Numbered from the stretch's first letter, positions 1 to 8,999 are shown. The stretch: DNA of 64,000 bases from Marinobacter xestospongiae (GCF_023156385.1 NZ_JAKZAK010000008.1:1-64000), one strand, 5' to 3'. Notes: generated by a model not told the origin, from the sequence alone. Translations and numbers: made by a program.

Positions 1-131
1 TCGAGACAGACCATCTCGAGTTCGTGTTGTTGTGGGGAGGGCTCTTTGAGCATGGGGCAGCCTCTGGAAAGTCGCTGACCCCAATTACAACAAACCCCCG
101 CTGCCATGGCGAGGGTTTGTCAGCAGTCTGA

Positions 132-159
132 GGCGGGTGACGACAGTCCCCGCCTTTTT
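132..159 (+). terminator. Probable intrinsic terminator
   Basis: A 6-bp GC stem (132-137 / 149-154) with an 11-nt loop is followed directly by TTTTT. It would end transcription coming from the left edge. The short stem keeps confidence moderate. Confidence 0.45.
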
Positions 160-244
160 CTTTGCGTTACTTCCCCTCCTGTTTCAGACCTTTTTTGGCT
201 CGGCCGCGCAAGGTTTTGCAATATCTGACATTTGCCTGCCCTTG

Positions 245-286
245 ACCTGATCTATATCAGGTTGAAAATTGACGCATATCTATAAA
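245..286 (+). promoter_or_regulatory. FNR/ANR-like palindrome and -10 box of the chemoreceptor gene
   Basis: ACCTGAT-N4-ATCAGGT at 245-262 is a perfect 7-bp-arm palindrome. The FNR/ANR consensus is TTGAT-N4-ATCAA, so each half-site differs at one base (CTGAT). A -10-like TATAAA lies at 281-286, which would put the transcription start near 293. The palindrome centre is then close to -41, the spacing of class II FNR-type activation. The sequence and spacing are seen; the identity of the regulator is inferred. Confidence 0.45.
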
Positions 287-402
287 GTTTTTCGTCATAA
301 CGCCGTCTATGTTTAGTAGGTCGCCCAAAAAATCGATGAGAGGCGAGCGCTTACAATAATCACCACGCCGCCCGGAACTGGCGGACAGGCTAATGGGTCA
401 CC

Positions 403-2034
403 ATGAAAAAACACTATTCCATCCGTTTTCTCCTGCTTGCCGCCCTGGCGGTGGCGTTCTCCCTGGTGCTGGTCTTCACGGTGCTGTACAGCGCCCAGGC
501 TCAGCGTGCCCACCTGGAGGATTACACCCATCGCTACGTGGACGGCCTGGCCAAGTCCTACTTTGATGCCCTCAACACCATGATGGTGACCGGCACCATT
601 GGTAATCGGGCAATGTTGCGGGAGAAGGCCATGGCCTCGGAGGACGTGCTGGACGTGCGGGTGATCCGCAGCGATCAGCTCAATGCCATGTACGGGGCCG
701 GTACCAAGGCGGAGCAGCAGCGCGGAGAACTGGGTGAACGGGCCCTGGCCGGAGAGCGGGTGGAAGAGTACTCCAGCAACGATCAGGGCCGGATCTACAC
801 CCTGATCGAACCGGTGATCGCCCGGGAGAATTACCAGGGTGTGAACTGCCTGGGCTGTCACCAGGCCCAGGACGGCGATGTGCTGGGGGCGATCCGGGTG
901 GACTACTCGCTGGCCGAAAGTGATGCCCGACTGAACCAGCAACTGCTCACCAGTGGCAGCATTCAGGTGTTGATTTTCGTGGGCGCCTTCGCCCTGACCA
1001 CGCTGGTGCTGGGGCGTTTGGTGTTCTCCCGGTTGCGTCGGTTGCGGGACCGGATGGACGAGATTTCCTCCAACTCCGATCTCACCATCGAACTGGACGT
1101 TACCCGCAACGATGAGATTGGCCTGGTGTCACAGTCCTTCAACCGCATGATGACCCGCATTCGTGACAGCATGCACACGGTATTGGACAACGCCCGTCAG
1201 GTGGAAGAAGCGGCTCGCAGTATCGCGGAGAAATCCGACACCACCGAGCGGGAGGTGCTGGCGCAGAAAGACAACACCGACCAGGTTGCCAGTGCCACCA
1301 CCGAGATGGCGGCGTCTGCGGTACAGGTGCGGGAAAATGCCATCAACACCGCCCGCAAGTCGTCGGACACCGCCGAATCCGCCAACACTGGCGAGCGTCT
1401 GGCCCGTACCGCGGTGGAAGGCATACAGGCTCTGAACGGCGAAGTGCAGGCCGGCGCCCAGCGTATTGAGGAGCTGGATGAGCGCACCAGCCGCATGAAC
1501 GACATGCTGGAAGTGATATCCACCATTGCCGACCAGACCAACCTGCTGGCCCTCAACGCCGCTATTGAGGCCGCCCGGGCCGGTGAACAGGGCCGTGGCT
1601 TCTCGGTGGTGGCGGAAGAGGTGCGGGCCCTGGCATCGCGGACCCAGGACTCCACCGGCGACATTCGCGCCACCATCGACAGCCTCAAGGGCGAAGTGGT
1701 CGACTGCGTTGCCACCATGCGTCACGCCTCGGAAATGGCGGGGCATCAGGTCGATGCGATTCTGAAGGTGGAAGCGGAGCTGCAGAGCATTGCTGCGGCG
1801 GTGCGGGAGATCACCGATCTCAACCAGGAGATGGAGAGTGCCGCCAATGAGCAAAGTGAGGTGTCGGAGTCCATCAACCACAACGTGATCGAGATCAGCC
1901 GTTCTGCCGAGCAGACCTCGTACGACGCCCAGCAAACTGCGCAGATTGCCGGAAACCTGCTGTCCATGGCGGAGACCCTGCGTCAGACCATCGCCCAGTT
2001 CCGGCTCAGCCAATCCACCGAGCAGTCGGATTGA
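403..2034 (+). CDS. Methyl-accepting chemotaxis protein with periplasmic c-type haem motif
   Basis: This is a 543-aa transmembrane chemoreceptor that would signal to CheA/CheW at the cell pole. TM1 is at about residues 9-31 and a periplasmic sensor at about 32-185. TM2 is at about 187-210, followed by HAMP and a cytoplasmic signalling domain whose hairpin tip reads [17 protein letters not shown]. The sensor contains CLGCH (Cys149, Cys152, His153), a canonical covalent haem c attachment motif. This resembles haem-binding Tll0287/DUF3365-type sensors and suggests redox or gas (O2/NO) sensing. No C-terminal CheR-tether pentapeptide is seen. The upstream FNR-like site fits an oxygen-related role. 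The MCP call is certain; the ligand is inferred. Confidence 0.93.
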   Translation: MKKHYSIRFLLLAALAVAFSLVLVFTVLYSAQAQRAHLEDYTHRYVDGLAKSYFDALNTMMVTGTIGNRAMLREKAMASEDVLDVRVIRSDQLNAMYGAGTKAEQQRGELGERALAGERVEEYSSNDQGRIYTLIEPVIARENYQGVNCLGCHQAQDGDVLGAIRVDYSLAESDARLNQQLLTSGSIQVLIFVGAFALTTLVLGRLVFSRLRRLRDRMDEISSNSDLTIELDVTRNDEIGLVSQSFNRMMTRIRDSMHTVLDNARQVEEAARSIAEKSDTTEREVLAQKDNTDQVASATTEMAASAVQVRENAINTARKSSDTAESANTGERLARTAVEGIQALNGEVQAGAQRIEELDERTSRMNDMLEVISTIADQTNLLALNAAIEAARAGEQGRGFSVVAEEVRALASRTQDSTGDIRATIDSLKGEVVDCVATMRHASEMAGHQVDAILKVEAELQSIAAAVREITDLNQEMESAANEQSEVSESINHNVIEISRSAEQTSYDAQQTAQIAGNLLSMAETLRQTIAQFRLSQSTEQSD

Positions 2035-2046
2035 CCTTAACAGACA

Positions 2047-2086
2047 CGCACAAAGGCCCAAATTCACCAGCCTTTGTGCGTTTGTT
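2047..2086 (+). terminator. Intrinsic terminator of the chemoreceptor gene
   Basis: Perfect 11-bp inverted repeat CGCACAAAGGC (2047-2057) / GCCTTTGTGCG (2070-2080), followed by TTTGTT, 12 bases after the stop codon. Confidence 0.85.
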
Positions 2087-2099
2087 AGCCTTCTTACAT

Positions 2100-2174
2100 A
2101 TGGTAACAATAATTACCATGCCTACCTTGTTGGTTTGATTGATTATATGTGCCCTCAAGGAGCCTAGGCTCCTT
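2100..2174. promoter_or_regulatory. Two palindromes upstream of the binding-protein gene
   Basis: ATGGTAA-N6-TTACCAT (2100-2119) has 7-bp arms. Residues 2157-2174 form a perfect 18-bp uninterrupted palindrome centred on CCTAGG. Both lie in the 290-bp gap between the terminator and the next start and could be operators. I cannot assign a regulator. Confidence 0.35.
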
Positions 2175-2328
2175 AAACTGAGACTATTCGGTCCCACAAC
2201 AAATCCAAGAAATGGTACCGGTCTCCAACAGGCTCTCTGGACGATGTCAGGGGTGCAGGAGCGCCCACCGCGTCAGGAAGGTTCTAGCGGCACAAGACCG
2301 GTACAGGCTAATAAGGAGAATTCAGCCT

Positions 2329-3582
2329 ATGAACCGGACACGCCTGTTGTTCCTGGGAGCTGTGCTGTTGCTCAGCAGCTTCCAGTTGATGGCGGACAGT
2401 ATCAAGCTAGGCCTCAACTACCCCCAGACCGGCCGCTATAAAGATCAGGGATTGCAGCAGCGGTTGGGCGCTTTCCTGGCGGTTGAGGAGATCAACAACA
2501 CCGGCGGCATCATGGGCCGTCCTGTCGAACTGATTATTCGCAACACCACCGGTGACCCCGAGCGGGGCGCAGCCAATACCGCCGAATTGATTGACGACGA
2601 AGGCGTCGACATGGTGTTTGGTGGCTCCTCCAGCGCGGTGACCATCGCATCCGGTAAGGTGGCCCGTGACCGCGGTCGAATCTACTTCGGTGCCCAGACC
2701 TCCTCCAACGCCACCACCGGAAGCGAAGGGCATACTCACATGTTCCGGGAGTATCCCAACGCCTGGATGACCGCCAGCGCTCTTGGCAAGTACCTGAAGG
2801 CCAACTTCGCCAGCGACGAGTACTTCTACCTCACCGCAGACTACATCTGGGGCTGGTCCACCGAAGAGTCCGTGCGCCGGTTCACGAATACGGAGAACGT
2901 TCAGGATCATGGCCGCGCACTGACCCCTTTCCCCGATGCCTTCATCAGTGACTTCAGCGCGGCACTTGAGCAGGCGGCAGCCAGTGATGCCACGGTGTTG
3001 GTGCTGGTGCTGTTTGGCGACGACATGGTTCGGGCACTGCGCCTGGTTCATGAAATGGGACTGAAGGAGCGGATGCAGATTGTGGTCCCCAACATCACCC
3101 TGGGGATGGCAAAGAAAGTGGGAGCCACCATCATGGAAGGCGTCATTGCCACCACGCCGTGGGAGTGGATGATTCCTTACCAGTTCGACTTTGCCCGCGG
3201 CCAGGCCTTCGTCGAGTCCTTCAGCAATCAGTTCGACCTGCGTCCGTCGTCAACCGCAGCGACCGCCTACAGCATTGTCTATCAGTACAAGGATGCGGTG
3301 GAACGTGCCGGTACCACCCGCACCGACGCCCTGATCCGGGAGTTGGAGGGGCACAGCTACAGCCTGCTCAAGGATACCCAGCAGTGGCGTGACTTTGATC
3401 ACCAGAACCTGCAGACCGTTTACGTGGTGCGCAGCAAACCCCGGGAACAGGTGGTGGTTGATGACATGCGCAGCGACTTCTTCGAAGTGGTGGACTCGAT
3501 CGGCGGGCTGGAAGCGGCGCAGACACTGGAACAGTGGCAGCAGGAGCGCCGCGCCGCCAACAAGCCGCTGACCCTGCAATAG
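2329..3582 (+). CDS. Periplasmic binding protein of the branched-chain amino acid type (Peripla_BP_6)
   Basis: A 417-aa secreted protein. The ATG at 2329 is chosen because AAGGAG stands 10 bases upstream and the protein then starts with a normal signal peptide (MNRTRLLFLGAVLLLSS, cleavage near MADS). An upstream in-frame start would place 39 non-secretory residues in front. The mature part is a type I periplasmic fold (IKLGLNYPQTGRY, EEINNTGGIMGRP, VFGGSSSAVT), as in LivJ- and urea/amide-binding proteins. No permease or ATPase genes are nearby, so this is an orphan: it may serve a distant ABC transporter or present ligand to a receptor. The ligand is unknown. Confidence 0.85.
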   Translation: MNRTRLLFLGAVLLLSSFQLMADSIKLGLNYPQTGRYKDQGLQQRLGAFLAVEEINNTGGIMGRPVELIIRNTTGDPERGAANTAELIDDEGVDMVFGGSSSAVTIASGKVARDRGRIYFGAQTSSNATTGSEGHTHMFREYPNAWMTASALGKYLKANFASDEYFYLTADYIWGWSTEESVRRFTNTENVQDHGRALTPFPDAFISDFSAALEQAAASDATVLVLVLFGDDMVRALRLVHEMGLKERMQIVVPNITLGMAKKVGATIMEGVIATTPWEWMIPYQFDFARGQAFVESFSNQFDLRPSSTAATAYSIVYQYKDAVERAGTTRTDALIRELEGHSYSLLKDTQQWRDFDHQNLQTVYVVRSKPREQVVVDDMRSDFFEVVDSIGGLEAAQTLEQWQQERRAANKPLTLQ

Positions 3583-3651
3583 GCCCGGCGGCTCATGGCT
3601 CAACTGCGGTAAAAAACCGGTGACTGCCCCGATTGGGGCAGTCCGGCGGTC

Positions 3652-4635
3652 TCACTCGAAAGTACGTGGCCGCAGGTTGTCGGGTTTCAGGAAGGGTTTG
3701 TGGCCGGTGTTGTCATGGTCTCCCAGTAACTGGCCATTCACCTCGGTGCCATAGTTGGTGTGTTGGTGGAAGTTGTAGAACTGCTCCCGGGTTTCACGGA
3801 CATCGCCGGTATAGCGTGGGTCCTGTGGGCGTTCCTGGGAGTTGATGTAGTTGGCCACCTGCCAGGCGTCGTCGTCTGACAGTGAGCCGGGCTTGCCCAG
3901 TGGCATGTTGTTCTTGATGAACGACGCCGCAGTGAAGATGCGGGTCATCCCCGCGCCCCAGTTGTAGGAATCGTCTCCCCACAGTGGTGGAAACACCACC
4001 TGGCCATCCTTGTGCTGGCCCTGGCCATCGTCGCCATGACACACCGCGCACTGTTGTTCATACACCTCACGGCCACGCCCATAGTCCAGTTCCGGACGTT
4101 CCCGACCCAGATGGCTGAACCCCCGGCCGGCAATGTTGCGTTCGTACACCGGTGCGGAGCGGGCAAGCCATTGGTGATAGGCCACCATGGCCAGCATGTC
4201 GTCGCTGCCATAGGCTGGCGGTTGGCCGTTCATGGAATAGGCGAAGCAGCCAGCGATGCGTTCCTCCACCGAGTTGACGTGCCGATTCTTGCCACGGAAG
4301 TCCGGCAGGGTGGTGACCGCCGGCCAGACCGGTCCGGACCAGTTCATTCGGCCCTCGCCCATGTGGCAGGACTTGCAGGTCATGTCGTTGAAGACGTACT
4401 CGCCGCGGAACTGCTGGGTGTTGAGGAACATGTCCCGGCCCTTGAGGATCACCTCCCGCAGCTCCGGATGCAGACTCTCATCGGCCATCAGGTCTTCGAC
4501 GGTGGGAGCCTGGTGGACGTACTTGCCTTCCTCGTAGGTGGGCAGGTTGACCGGAACCTCGGTCTGTGCGGCCAGTGGCGTTGTCAAACTCAGCACCATG
4601 GCGGTGACAGCGGTGGTGTAGCGCAGACTGTTCAT
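3652..4635 (-). CDS. tsdA: Thiosulfate dehydrogenase, dihaem cytochrome c (TsdA-like)
   Basis: A 327-aa periplasmic protein with a signal peptide ending near LAAQT (residue 24). Two haem c motifs are present: CKSCH (Cys87, Cys90, His91) and CAVCH (Cys196, Cys199, His200). The segment around Cys130 (IAGCFAYSMNGQPP) matches the TsdA signature in which this cysteine is the distal ligand of the catalytic haem. TsdA joins two thiosulfates into tetrathionate and passes two electrons to a cytochrome partner. Its ATG overlaps the stop of the upstream dihaem cytochrome gene by 4 bases, matching the known tsdBA order. Function is assigned by motif and context. Confidence 0.8.
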   Translation of the reverse strand: MNSLRYTTAVTAMVLSLTTPLAAQTEVPVNLPTYEEGKYVHQAPTVEDLMADESLHPELREVILKGRDMFLNTQQFRGEYVFNDMTCKSCHMGEGRMNWSGPVWPAVTTLPDFRGKNRHVNSVEERIAGCFAYSMNGQPPAYGSDDMLAMVAYHQWLARSAPVYERNIAGRGFSHLGRERPELDYGRGREVYEQQCAVCHGDDGQGQHKDGQVVFPPLWGDDSYNWGAGMTRIFTAASFIKNNMPLGKPGSLSDDDAWQVANYINSQERPQDPRYTGDVRETREQFYNFHQHTNYGTEVNGQLLGDHDNTGHKPFLKPDNLRPRTFE

Positions 4636-5303
4636 GGTTTGATCTCCCCGTCGTCGCTGGCGTTGAGGCGACCTAGGTACGCCGCCACCGCTTCGATCTG
4701 CTGATCGCTCAGTCGGGTAGCGACGGCCGCCATCAACTGGTTGGGGTCGTTATGGCGCTGACCGCTCTGCCAGGCTTTCAGTTGCTGACTGAGATAGTTG
4801 GGGCTCTGCCCCGCCAGCGCCGGGAAGCTGGCGCCGACGCCGCGATTGCCGGGGCCATGGCAGGTGGCGCAGGGGGGAATGTAGCTGTCCCAGTCACCGT
4901 TGTTGGCAAGCGTCTCACCCAGTGCCAGCAGCTCGTCACTGACGGTACCGGTGACGGTAACCGAGCGACTGGGCAGGCCGGCGTAGTAGGCTGCGAGGTC
5001 GCGGATCTGTGCTTCGCTGAAGCTGTCCACATTGGGTTGCATGATCGGGCTGACGCGGGCACCGGAACGGTAGTCCAGCATCTGTTTGGTCAGGTAGTCG
5101 GCGTCCAGACCCGCCAGGCGGGGGAAACCGCCGGCGTCGTTGCCCTCGCCATTGGCACCGTGGCAGGCCAGGCAGGGGGCGCCGCTGCCGTCGCCCTGGC
5201 TGGCCCATTGCTGGCCCCTGGCTGCATCTCCCTGGGCCAGGGCCGGGCTGCAAGCCAGCGCCGACAGGGCACCTGCCAACAGCAGGTGTGTCGAATATCG
5301 CAT
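4632..5303 (-). CDS. tsdB: Dihaem cytochrome c4-like electron acceptor (TsdB-like)
   Basis: A 223-aa periplasmic cytochrome with a signal peptide cleaved near ALA-QG (residue 23). Two c4-type halves carry CLACH (Cys44, Cys47, His48) and CATCH (Cys145, Cys148, His149), with candidate methionine ligands in SPIMQP and QLMAAV. It is the first gene of a two-gene leftward operon, translationally coupled to the TsdA-like gene by an ATGA overlap. In organisms with tsdBA, TsdB accepts electrons from TsdA and passes them towards terminal oxidases. From sequence alone it could be a general cytochrome c4; the context favours TsdB. Confidence 0.75.
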   Translation of the reverse strand: MRYSTHLLLAGALSALACSPALAQGDAARGQQWASQGDGSGAPCLACHGANGEGNDAGGFPRLAGLDADYLTKQMLDYRSGARVSPIMQPNVDSFSEAQIRDLAAYYAGLPSRSVTVTGTVSDELLALGETLANNGDWDSYIPPCATCHGPGNRGVGASFPALAGQSPNYLSQQLKAWQSGQRHNDPNQLMAAVATRLSDQQIEAVAAYLGRLNASDDGEIKP

Positions 5304-5501
5304 GGTGGTCCTCTCTATCCGTTTTCTGTTTTTGTAACTTGCAGGAATAACTATATTCCTTGTTGTGATGGTTGCAATGGACGCTTGAGGTCCTCAATCA
5401 CTTTCCAGTGAGGCGGCCTTTGGTACGGGTAAAACCGGGCCGGGGAGCGGTGCAGAGGATAGGTGCGGGGAGAGCAGCGGGGGCGCGGTGCCCCCGATGC
5501 G

Positions 5502-6413
5502 TCAGGCGGGGATCGCGCGGTTGCGAAGGGTGGTTGACGGAGTCTCGCCGAACAGCTGCTTGTAGTCGGCGGCGAACTGGCTCAGGTGATAGAAGCCCTG
5601 GCTGGCAGCGGCGTCGGAGACGGTGGTGGTATCCGGGGCGGTTAACCGCCGCTTTACCCGGTTCAGCCGGGTGACCCGCAGGAACTGCACCGGGCTGATG
5701 CCGAGAATGCTCTCAAAACTGTATTGCAGGGTACGACGGCTGACGCAGGCGACCTTGCACAGTTCGGTAACCGTCAGTGGCCCTTCGTCATGGCTGTCCA
5801 TATAGGCCTTGATGGTGTCCACCACGGTACGGCGATGACGATAGCTGGGCGCCACCGACGGTGTTGGCGTGTCCTGGGCCAGAACCTCCAGCAGCGCGGT
5901 CAGCAGCAGATCCCGGTGGATACGGCCACTGAATTGACTGGTGTCGGCGCAGGACAGGCGACGAATCAGATAGCTCAGCTGCTGCCGGGTGTTGTGGGGC
6001 AGGGTCAGCCGGGGCTGGTGCTCGAGGATGGCCGGCGATAGCGCGATGCCCTGGGCTTCGGCCACGGCCTGGAGCGCCTGCCTCGGTACCACCAGCCCGA
6101 GGATTTCCTGTTCGGGCGGTGTTACCAGCTCAAACAGGGTGTCTCCTGGGCGGCAGAACAGATCGTTCCGGCCCAGAGCCTGGCCATTGATGCGGCATTC
6201 CGCGTGTTGGCTGGGGATACCGATCCACAGACTGTCGGACCAGACCTGGCATTGCTGGCGCAGTGCCTGGCTGGTGCTTTCCCGATACACCTGGAGGTCG
6301 CCCAGGTGCAGTTCGTCAATCCGGCCGTGAAAGTGGCCGGGGCTGATCTGGTCGTATTCCTGATGCCATCGACTGAGGTACCTGGCCTGTCTGTGGGCAT
6401 CCTGGCTTAACAT
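5502..6413 (-). CDS. eutR: AraC-family activator of ethanolamine use (EutR-like)
   Basis: A 303-aa regulator. The start at 6413 (MLSQDAH) is preferred because homology to EutR begins soon after, at YDQISPGHFHG; the reading frame stays open upstream to 6728 but that stretch looks non-coding. An N-terminal sensing domain (residues about 10-190) resembles enterobacterial EutR segment by segment. The C-terminal double helix-turn-helix AraC domain begins near VTELCKVACVSRRTLQYSF. EutR responds to ethanolamine plus adenosylcobalamin in enterics. It is divergent from eutB across a 325-bp shared control region, typical of a pathway-specific activator. Confidence 0.88.
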   Translation of the reverse strand: MLSQDAHRQARYLSRWHQEYDQISPGHFHGRIDELHLGDLQVYRESTSQALRQQCQVWSDSLWIGIPSQHAECRINGQALGRNDLFCRPGDTLFELVTPPEQEILGLVVPRQALQAVAEAQGIALSPAILEHQPRLTLPHNTRQQLSYLIRRLSCADTSQFSGRIHRDLLLTALLEVLAQDTPTPSVAPSYRHRRTVVDTIKAYMDSHDEGPLTVTELCKVACVSRRTLQYSFESILGISPVQFLRVTRLNRVKRRLTAPDTTTVSDAAASQGFYHLSQFAADYKQLFGETPSTTLRNRAIPA

Positions 6414-6738
6414 TGTGCACCGCCTTGGTGCGCACTGGTTGTTGTTGTCGTGCACCGCTGGCTCCCTGTGGTTGGAGATCTCTACCAGCTTGGATGCGGA
6501 TGGTGTTTTTCGCCACTCTTTGCCTGGACCCTCGCTGACAACCGCGTCGTCTGGCCCCGTGCCTGAATCTGCGGCTGGAGCGGCGCCCAGCCACGAGTCC
6601 ATTGATGAAGCCATGCGGCCGGCCATTGCCCTCGGGTTTGCCAAAATTCGATAACTCCTGCGTGCTGTCGTCATTACAGTGAAGTGACTGAGCAAGATCC
6701 ATTCCCGCTGCGGCGGGCGCGATGTCACAGGAGTTCCG
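6414..6738. promoter_or_regulatory. Divergent eutR-eutB control region
   Basis: This 325-bp gap must hold the promoters of both eutR and eutBC. A ribosome binding site (AGGAG at about 6728-6732) precedes eutB. I see no convincing -35/-10 pair, sigma-54 element or clean operator repeat. Confidence 0.5.
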
Positions 6739-8151
6739 ATGAGCAGTCGCTATGTCTACACGCTGGGGCCCCGAACCTGGCGTTTTCGCAACCTGGCGGA
6801 GTTGATGGCCAAGGCGACGCCGGCGCGGTCCGGAGATCGCCTGGCCGGTGTGATTGCCGATTCCGCCGAAGAGCGCGTGGTCGCTCAGATGTGTCTGGCG
6901 GAGGTACCGCTGAAGCGGTTCCTGTCTGAAGCGCTGATTCCCTATGAGGACGATGAAGTCACCCGACTGATCCTCGATCGCCACGACCCCCTGGCGTTCC
7001 AGGCCGTCGAACACCTGACCGTGGGTGACTTCCGCAACTGGCTGTTGAGTGACCTGGCCTCCAGCGAGGCGCTGACCGGTCTGCGACCGGGGTTGACCCC
7101 GGAGATGGTGGCGGCCGTCAGCAAACTGATGCGCAACCAGGACCTGATCCTGGTCGCCCGCAAGTGCCGGGTTGAAACCGCCTTCCGTAACACCATCGGT
7201 CGCCCCGGCCACCTCTCGACCCGGCTCCAGCCCAACCATCCCACCGACGATGAAACCGGCATCGCCGCCAGCATTCTCGACGGTCTGCTGTATGGCAACG
7301 GCGATGCGGTCATCGGCATCAACCCGGCCACCGACAACGTGGCTCAGGCGATCAAGCTGATGCGGCTGATGGACGAGGTGATCCAGCAATACGACATCCC
7401 CACCCAGTCCTGCGTACTGACCCACGTCACCAACACCCTGGAAGCGGTGGAGCAGGGCGCACCGGTGGATCTGGTGTTTCAATCCATTGGCGGTACCCAG
7501 GCCACTAACGAAAGTTTCGGCTTCAGCCTGGCCACCCTGAGAGAGGCCCAGGACGCGGCCCTGTCCCTGGGGCGGGGGACCGTCGGCGAGAACGTGATGT
7601 ATTTCGAAACCGGGCAGGGCAGTTCGCTGTCCGCCAATGCCCACCATGGCCTGGATCAGCAGACCTGCGAGACCCGGGCCTACGCGGTGGCGCGGGAGTT
7701 CAGCCCACTGCTGGTGAACACCGTGGTGGGCTTCATCGGGCCGGAGTACCTGTTTGATGGCAAGGAGATCATCCGGGCCGGGCTGGAGGACCACTTCTGC
7801 GCCAAGCTGCTGGGCGTACCCATGGGCTGCGACATCTGTTACACCAACCACGCCGAGGCGGACCAGAACGATATGGACAACCTGCTGACGCTGCTGGGCG
7901 TGGCCGGGTGTACCTTCATCATGGGCATTCCGGGCTCGGACGACATCATGCTCAATTACCAGACCACCTCTTTCCACGATGCCCTCTACGCCCGCCGGGC
8001 CCTGGATCTGCGTCCGGCGCCGGAGTTTGAACACTGGCTCGAGCGCATGGGGATCTTCGACGATGTCCGGCGCCATGAGCCCAGTGCGGCGATCCCACCG
8101 ATGTTCGGCCGCCGCCTCGCGGCGCTGGACGGGGAGGTGCGCCGTGGCTGA
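6739..8151 (+). CDS. eutB: Ethanolamine ammonia-lyase large subunit
   Basis: A 470-aa TIM-barrel subunit, close to the 453 aa of enteric EutB. With EutC and adenosylcobalamin it converts ethanolamine to acetaldehyde and ammonia. Diagnostic stretches are GGTQATNESFGF and MYFETGQGSSLSANAHHG. Glu290 in FETGQGS corresponds to the substrate-contacting Glu287 of the Salmonella enzyme. AGGAG precedes the ATG. The stop overlaps the eutC start by 8 bases. No eutA reactivase, shell protein or eutD/E is in the window, so acetaldehyde must be handled by enzymes encoded elsewhere. Confidence 0.97.
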   Translation: MSSRYVYTLGPRTWRFRNLAELMAKATPARSGDRLAGVIADSAEERVVAQMCLAEVPLKRFLSEALIPYEDDEVTRLILDRHDPLAFQAVEHLTVGDFRNWLLSDLASSEALTGLRPGLTPEMVAAVSKLMRNQDLILVARKCRVETAFRNTIGRPGHLSTRLQPNHPTDDETGIAASILDGLLYGNGDAVIGINPATDNVAQAIKLMRLMDEVIQQYDIPTQSCVLTHVTNTLEAVEQGAPVDLVFQSIGGTQATNESFGFSLATLREAQDAALSLGRGTVGENVMYFETGQGSSLSANAHHGLDQQTCETRAYAVAREFSPLLVNTVVGFIGPEYLFDGKEIIRAGLEDHFCAKLLGVPMGCDICYTNHAEADQNDMDNLLTLLGVAGCTFIMGIPGSDDIMLNYQTTSFHDALYARRALDLRPAPEFEHWLERMGIFDDVRRHEPSAAIPPMFGRRLAALDGEVRRG

Positions 8152-8980
8152 TCAACATCCCTCCCCGGTGGTCACCAATCCCTGGCATCACCTGCGCCGT
8201 TACACCGACGCCCGCATCGGCCTGGGCCGCGCCGGGATCAGCCTGCCAACCCAGCAACTGCTGGAGTTCCAGCTGGCCCACGCACGGGCCCGGGACGCCG
8301 TCCACCTGCCGCTGGACATTGACCGCCTGACCGGCGACCTGGCGTCGCTGCCCGGACTGACCGAACCCGGCGAACCGGTGCTGCTGCACAGCCAGGCTGT
8401 GGACCGATTCCAGTACCTGCAGCGGCCGGATCTGGGGCGGCGTCTGGATGACGCATCGCGGGAGCGGCTGGCGGACCGGGCCAGCGCCAACGGAGCCGAC
8501 CTGGCGCTGGTGGTGGTGGATGGCCTGTCCTCGTCCGCGATCCAGGCCAATGTGGCGCCATTTCTGGCCTGCTTTCTCGATGTTCTGGGCCAGACCGAAC
8601 CGGACTGGCGTCTGGCGCCGCTGACGGTGGTGCAGCAGGGACGGGTTGCCATTGGCGACGACATCGGCCAGTTGCTGTCGGCGCGGGCGGTGGTGGTGCT
8701 GATCGGCGAACGCCCCGGCCTGAGCTCCCCGGACAGCGTCGGGATCTACCTGACCTGGAATCCGAAACCCGGGCTGACGGACGCCAGCCGCAATTGCATC
8801 TCCAATGTGCGGCCGGCGGGGCTCAGCTTCGACCAGGCCAGCGAACGACTGATCTACCTGCTGCGGGAGGCCCATCGTCTGGGCCTGTCCGGCGTCGGCC
8901 TCAAGGATCGTACCGGCGAGGTTGTGATCGACTCTTCCACCAACAACAAGAACTTCCTGACCAACGACGGCCAATCATAA
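8144..8980 (+). CDS. eutC: Ethanolamine ammonia-lyase small subunit
   Basis: A 278-aa small subunit that completes the B12-binding site of the lyase. The GTG at 8144 is chosen because GGGGAGG lies 6 bases upstream within the end of eutB, and the protein then starts MADQHPSPVVTNPWHHL, aligning with EutC N termini; the pair is translationally coupled. Family features include the DLALVVVDGLSSSAIQAN and LIGERPGLSSPDSVGIYLT segments. The N terminus is short, without the long extension that targets some enteric EutC to microcompartments, in line with the absence of shell genes. Confidence 0.95.
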   Translation: MADQHPSPVVTNPWHHLRRYTDARIGLGRAGISLPTQQLLEFQLAHARARDAVHLPLDIDRLTGDLASLPGLTEPGEPVLLHSQAVDRFQYLQRPDLGRRLDDASRERLADRASANGADLALVVVDGLSSSAIQANVAPFLACFLDVLGQTEPDWRLAPLTVVQQGRVAIGDDIGQLLSARAVVVLIGERPGLSSPDSVGIYLTWNPKPGLTDASRNCISNVRPAGLSFDQASERLIYLLREAHRLGLSGVGLKDRTGEVVIDSSTNNKNFLTNDGQS

Positions 8981-8999
8981 CGACTTGTGGAGTGACTGC

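Larger units (their letters stand above)
1..402. other. Intergenic region with two hairpins upstream of the haem chemoreceptor
   Basis: No credible coding region is visible. An 8-bp perfect inverted repeat (ACAAACCC at 90-97 and GGGTTTGT at 113-120) encloses the palindrome GCCATGGC. A second hairpin, GGCGGG at 132-137 with CCCGCC at 149-154, is followed by five T and reads as a rightward intrinsic terminator, probably for a transcript that starts to the left of the window. The promoter of the next gene lies in the last 160 bases. Confidence 0.5.

Noticed and set aside
6414..6728. N-terminal extension of the EutR-like reading frame to 408 aa
   Set aside because: Family similarity starts after 6413 and the extension is low-complexity, Ser/Ala-rich with no domain; it lies in the shared promoter region.
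6316..8076. 586-aa open frame opposite eutR/eutB
   Set aside because: Antisense shadow created by GC-rich codon bias of eutB; no family features.
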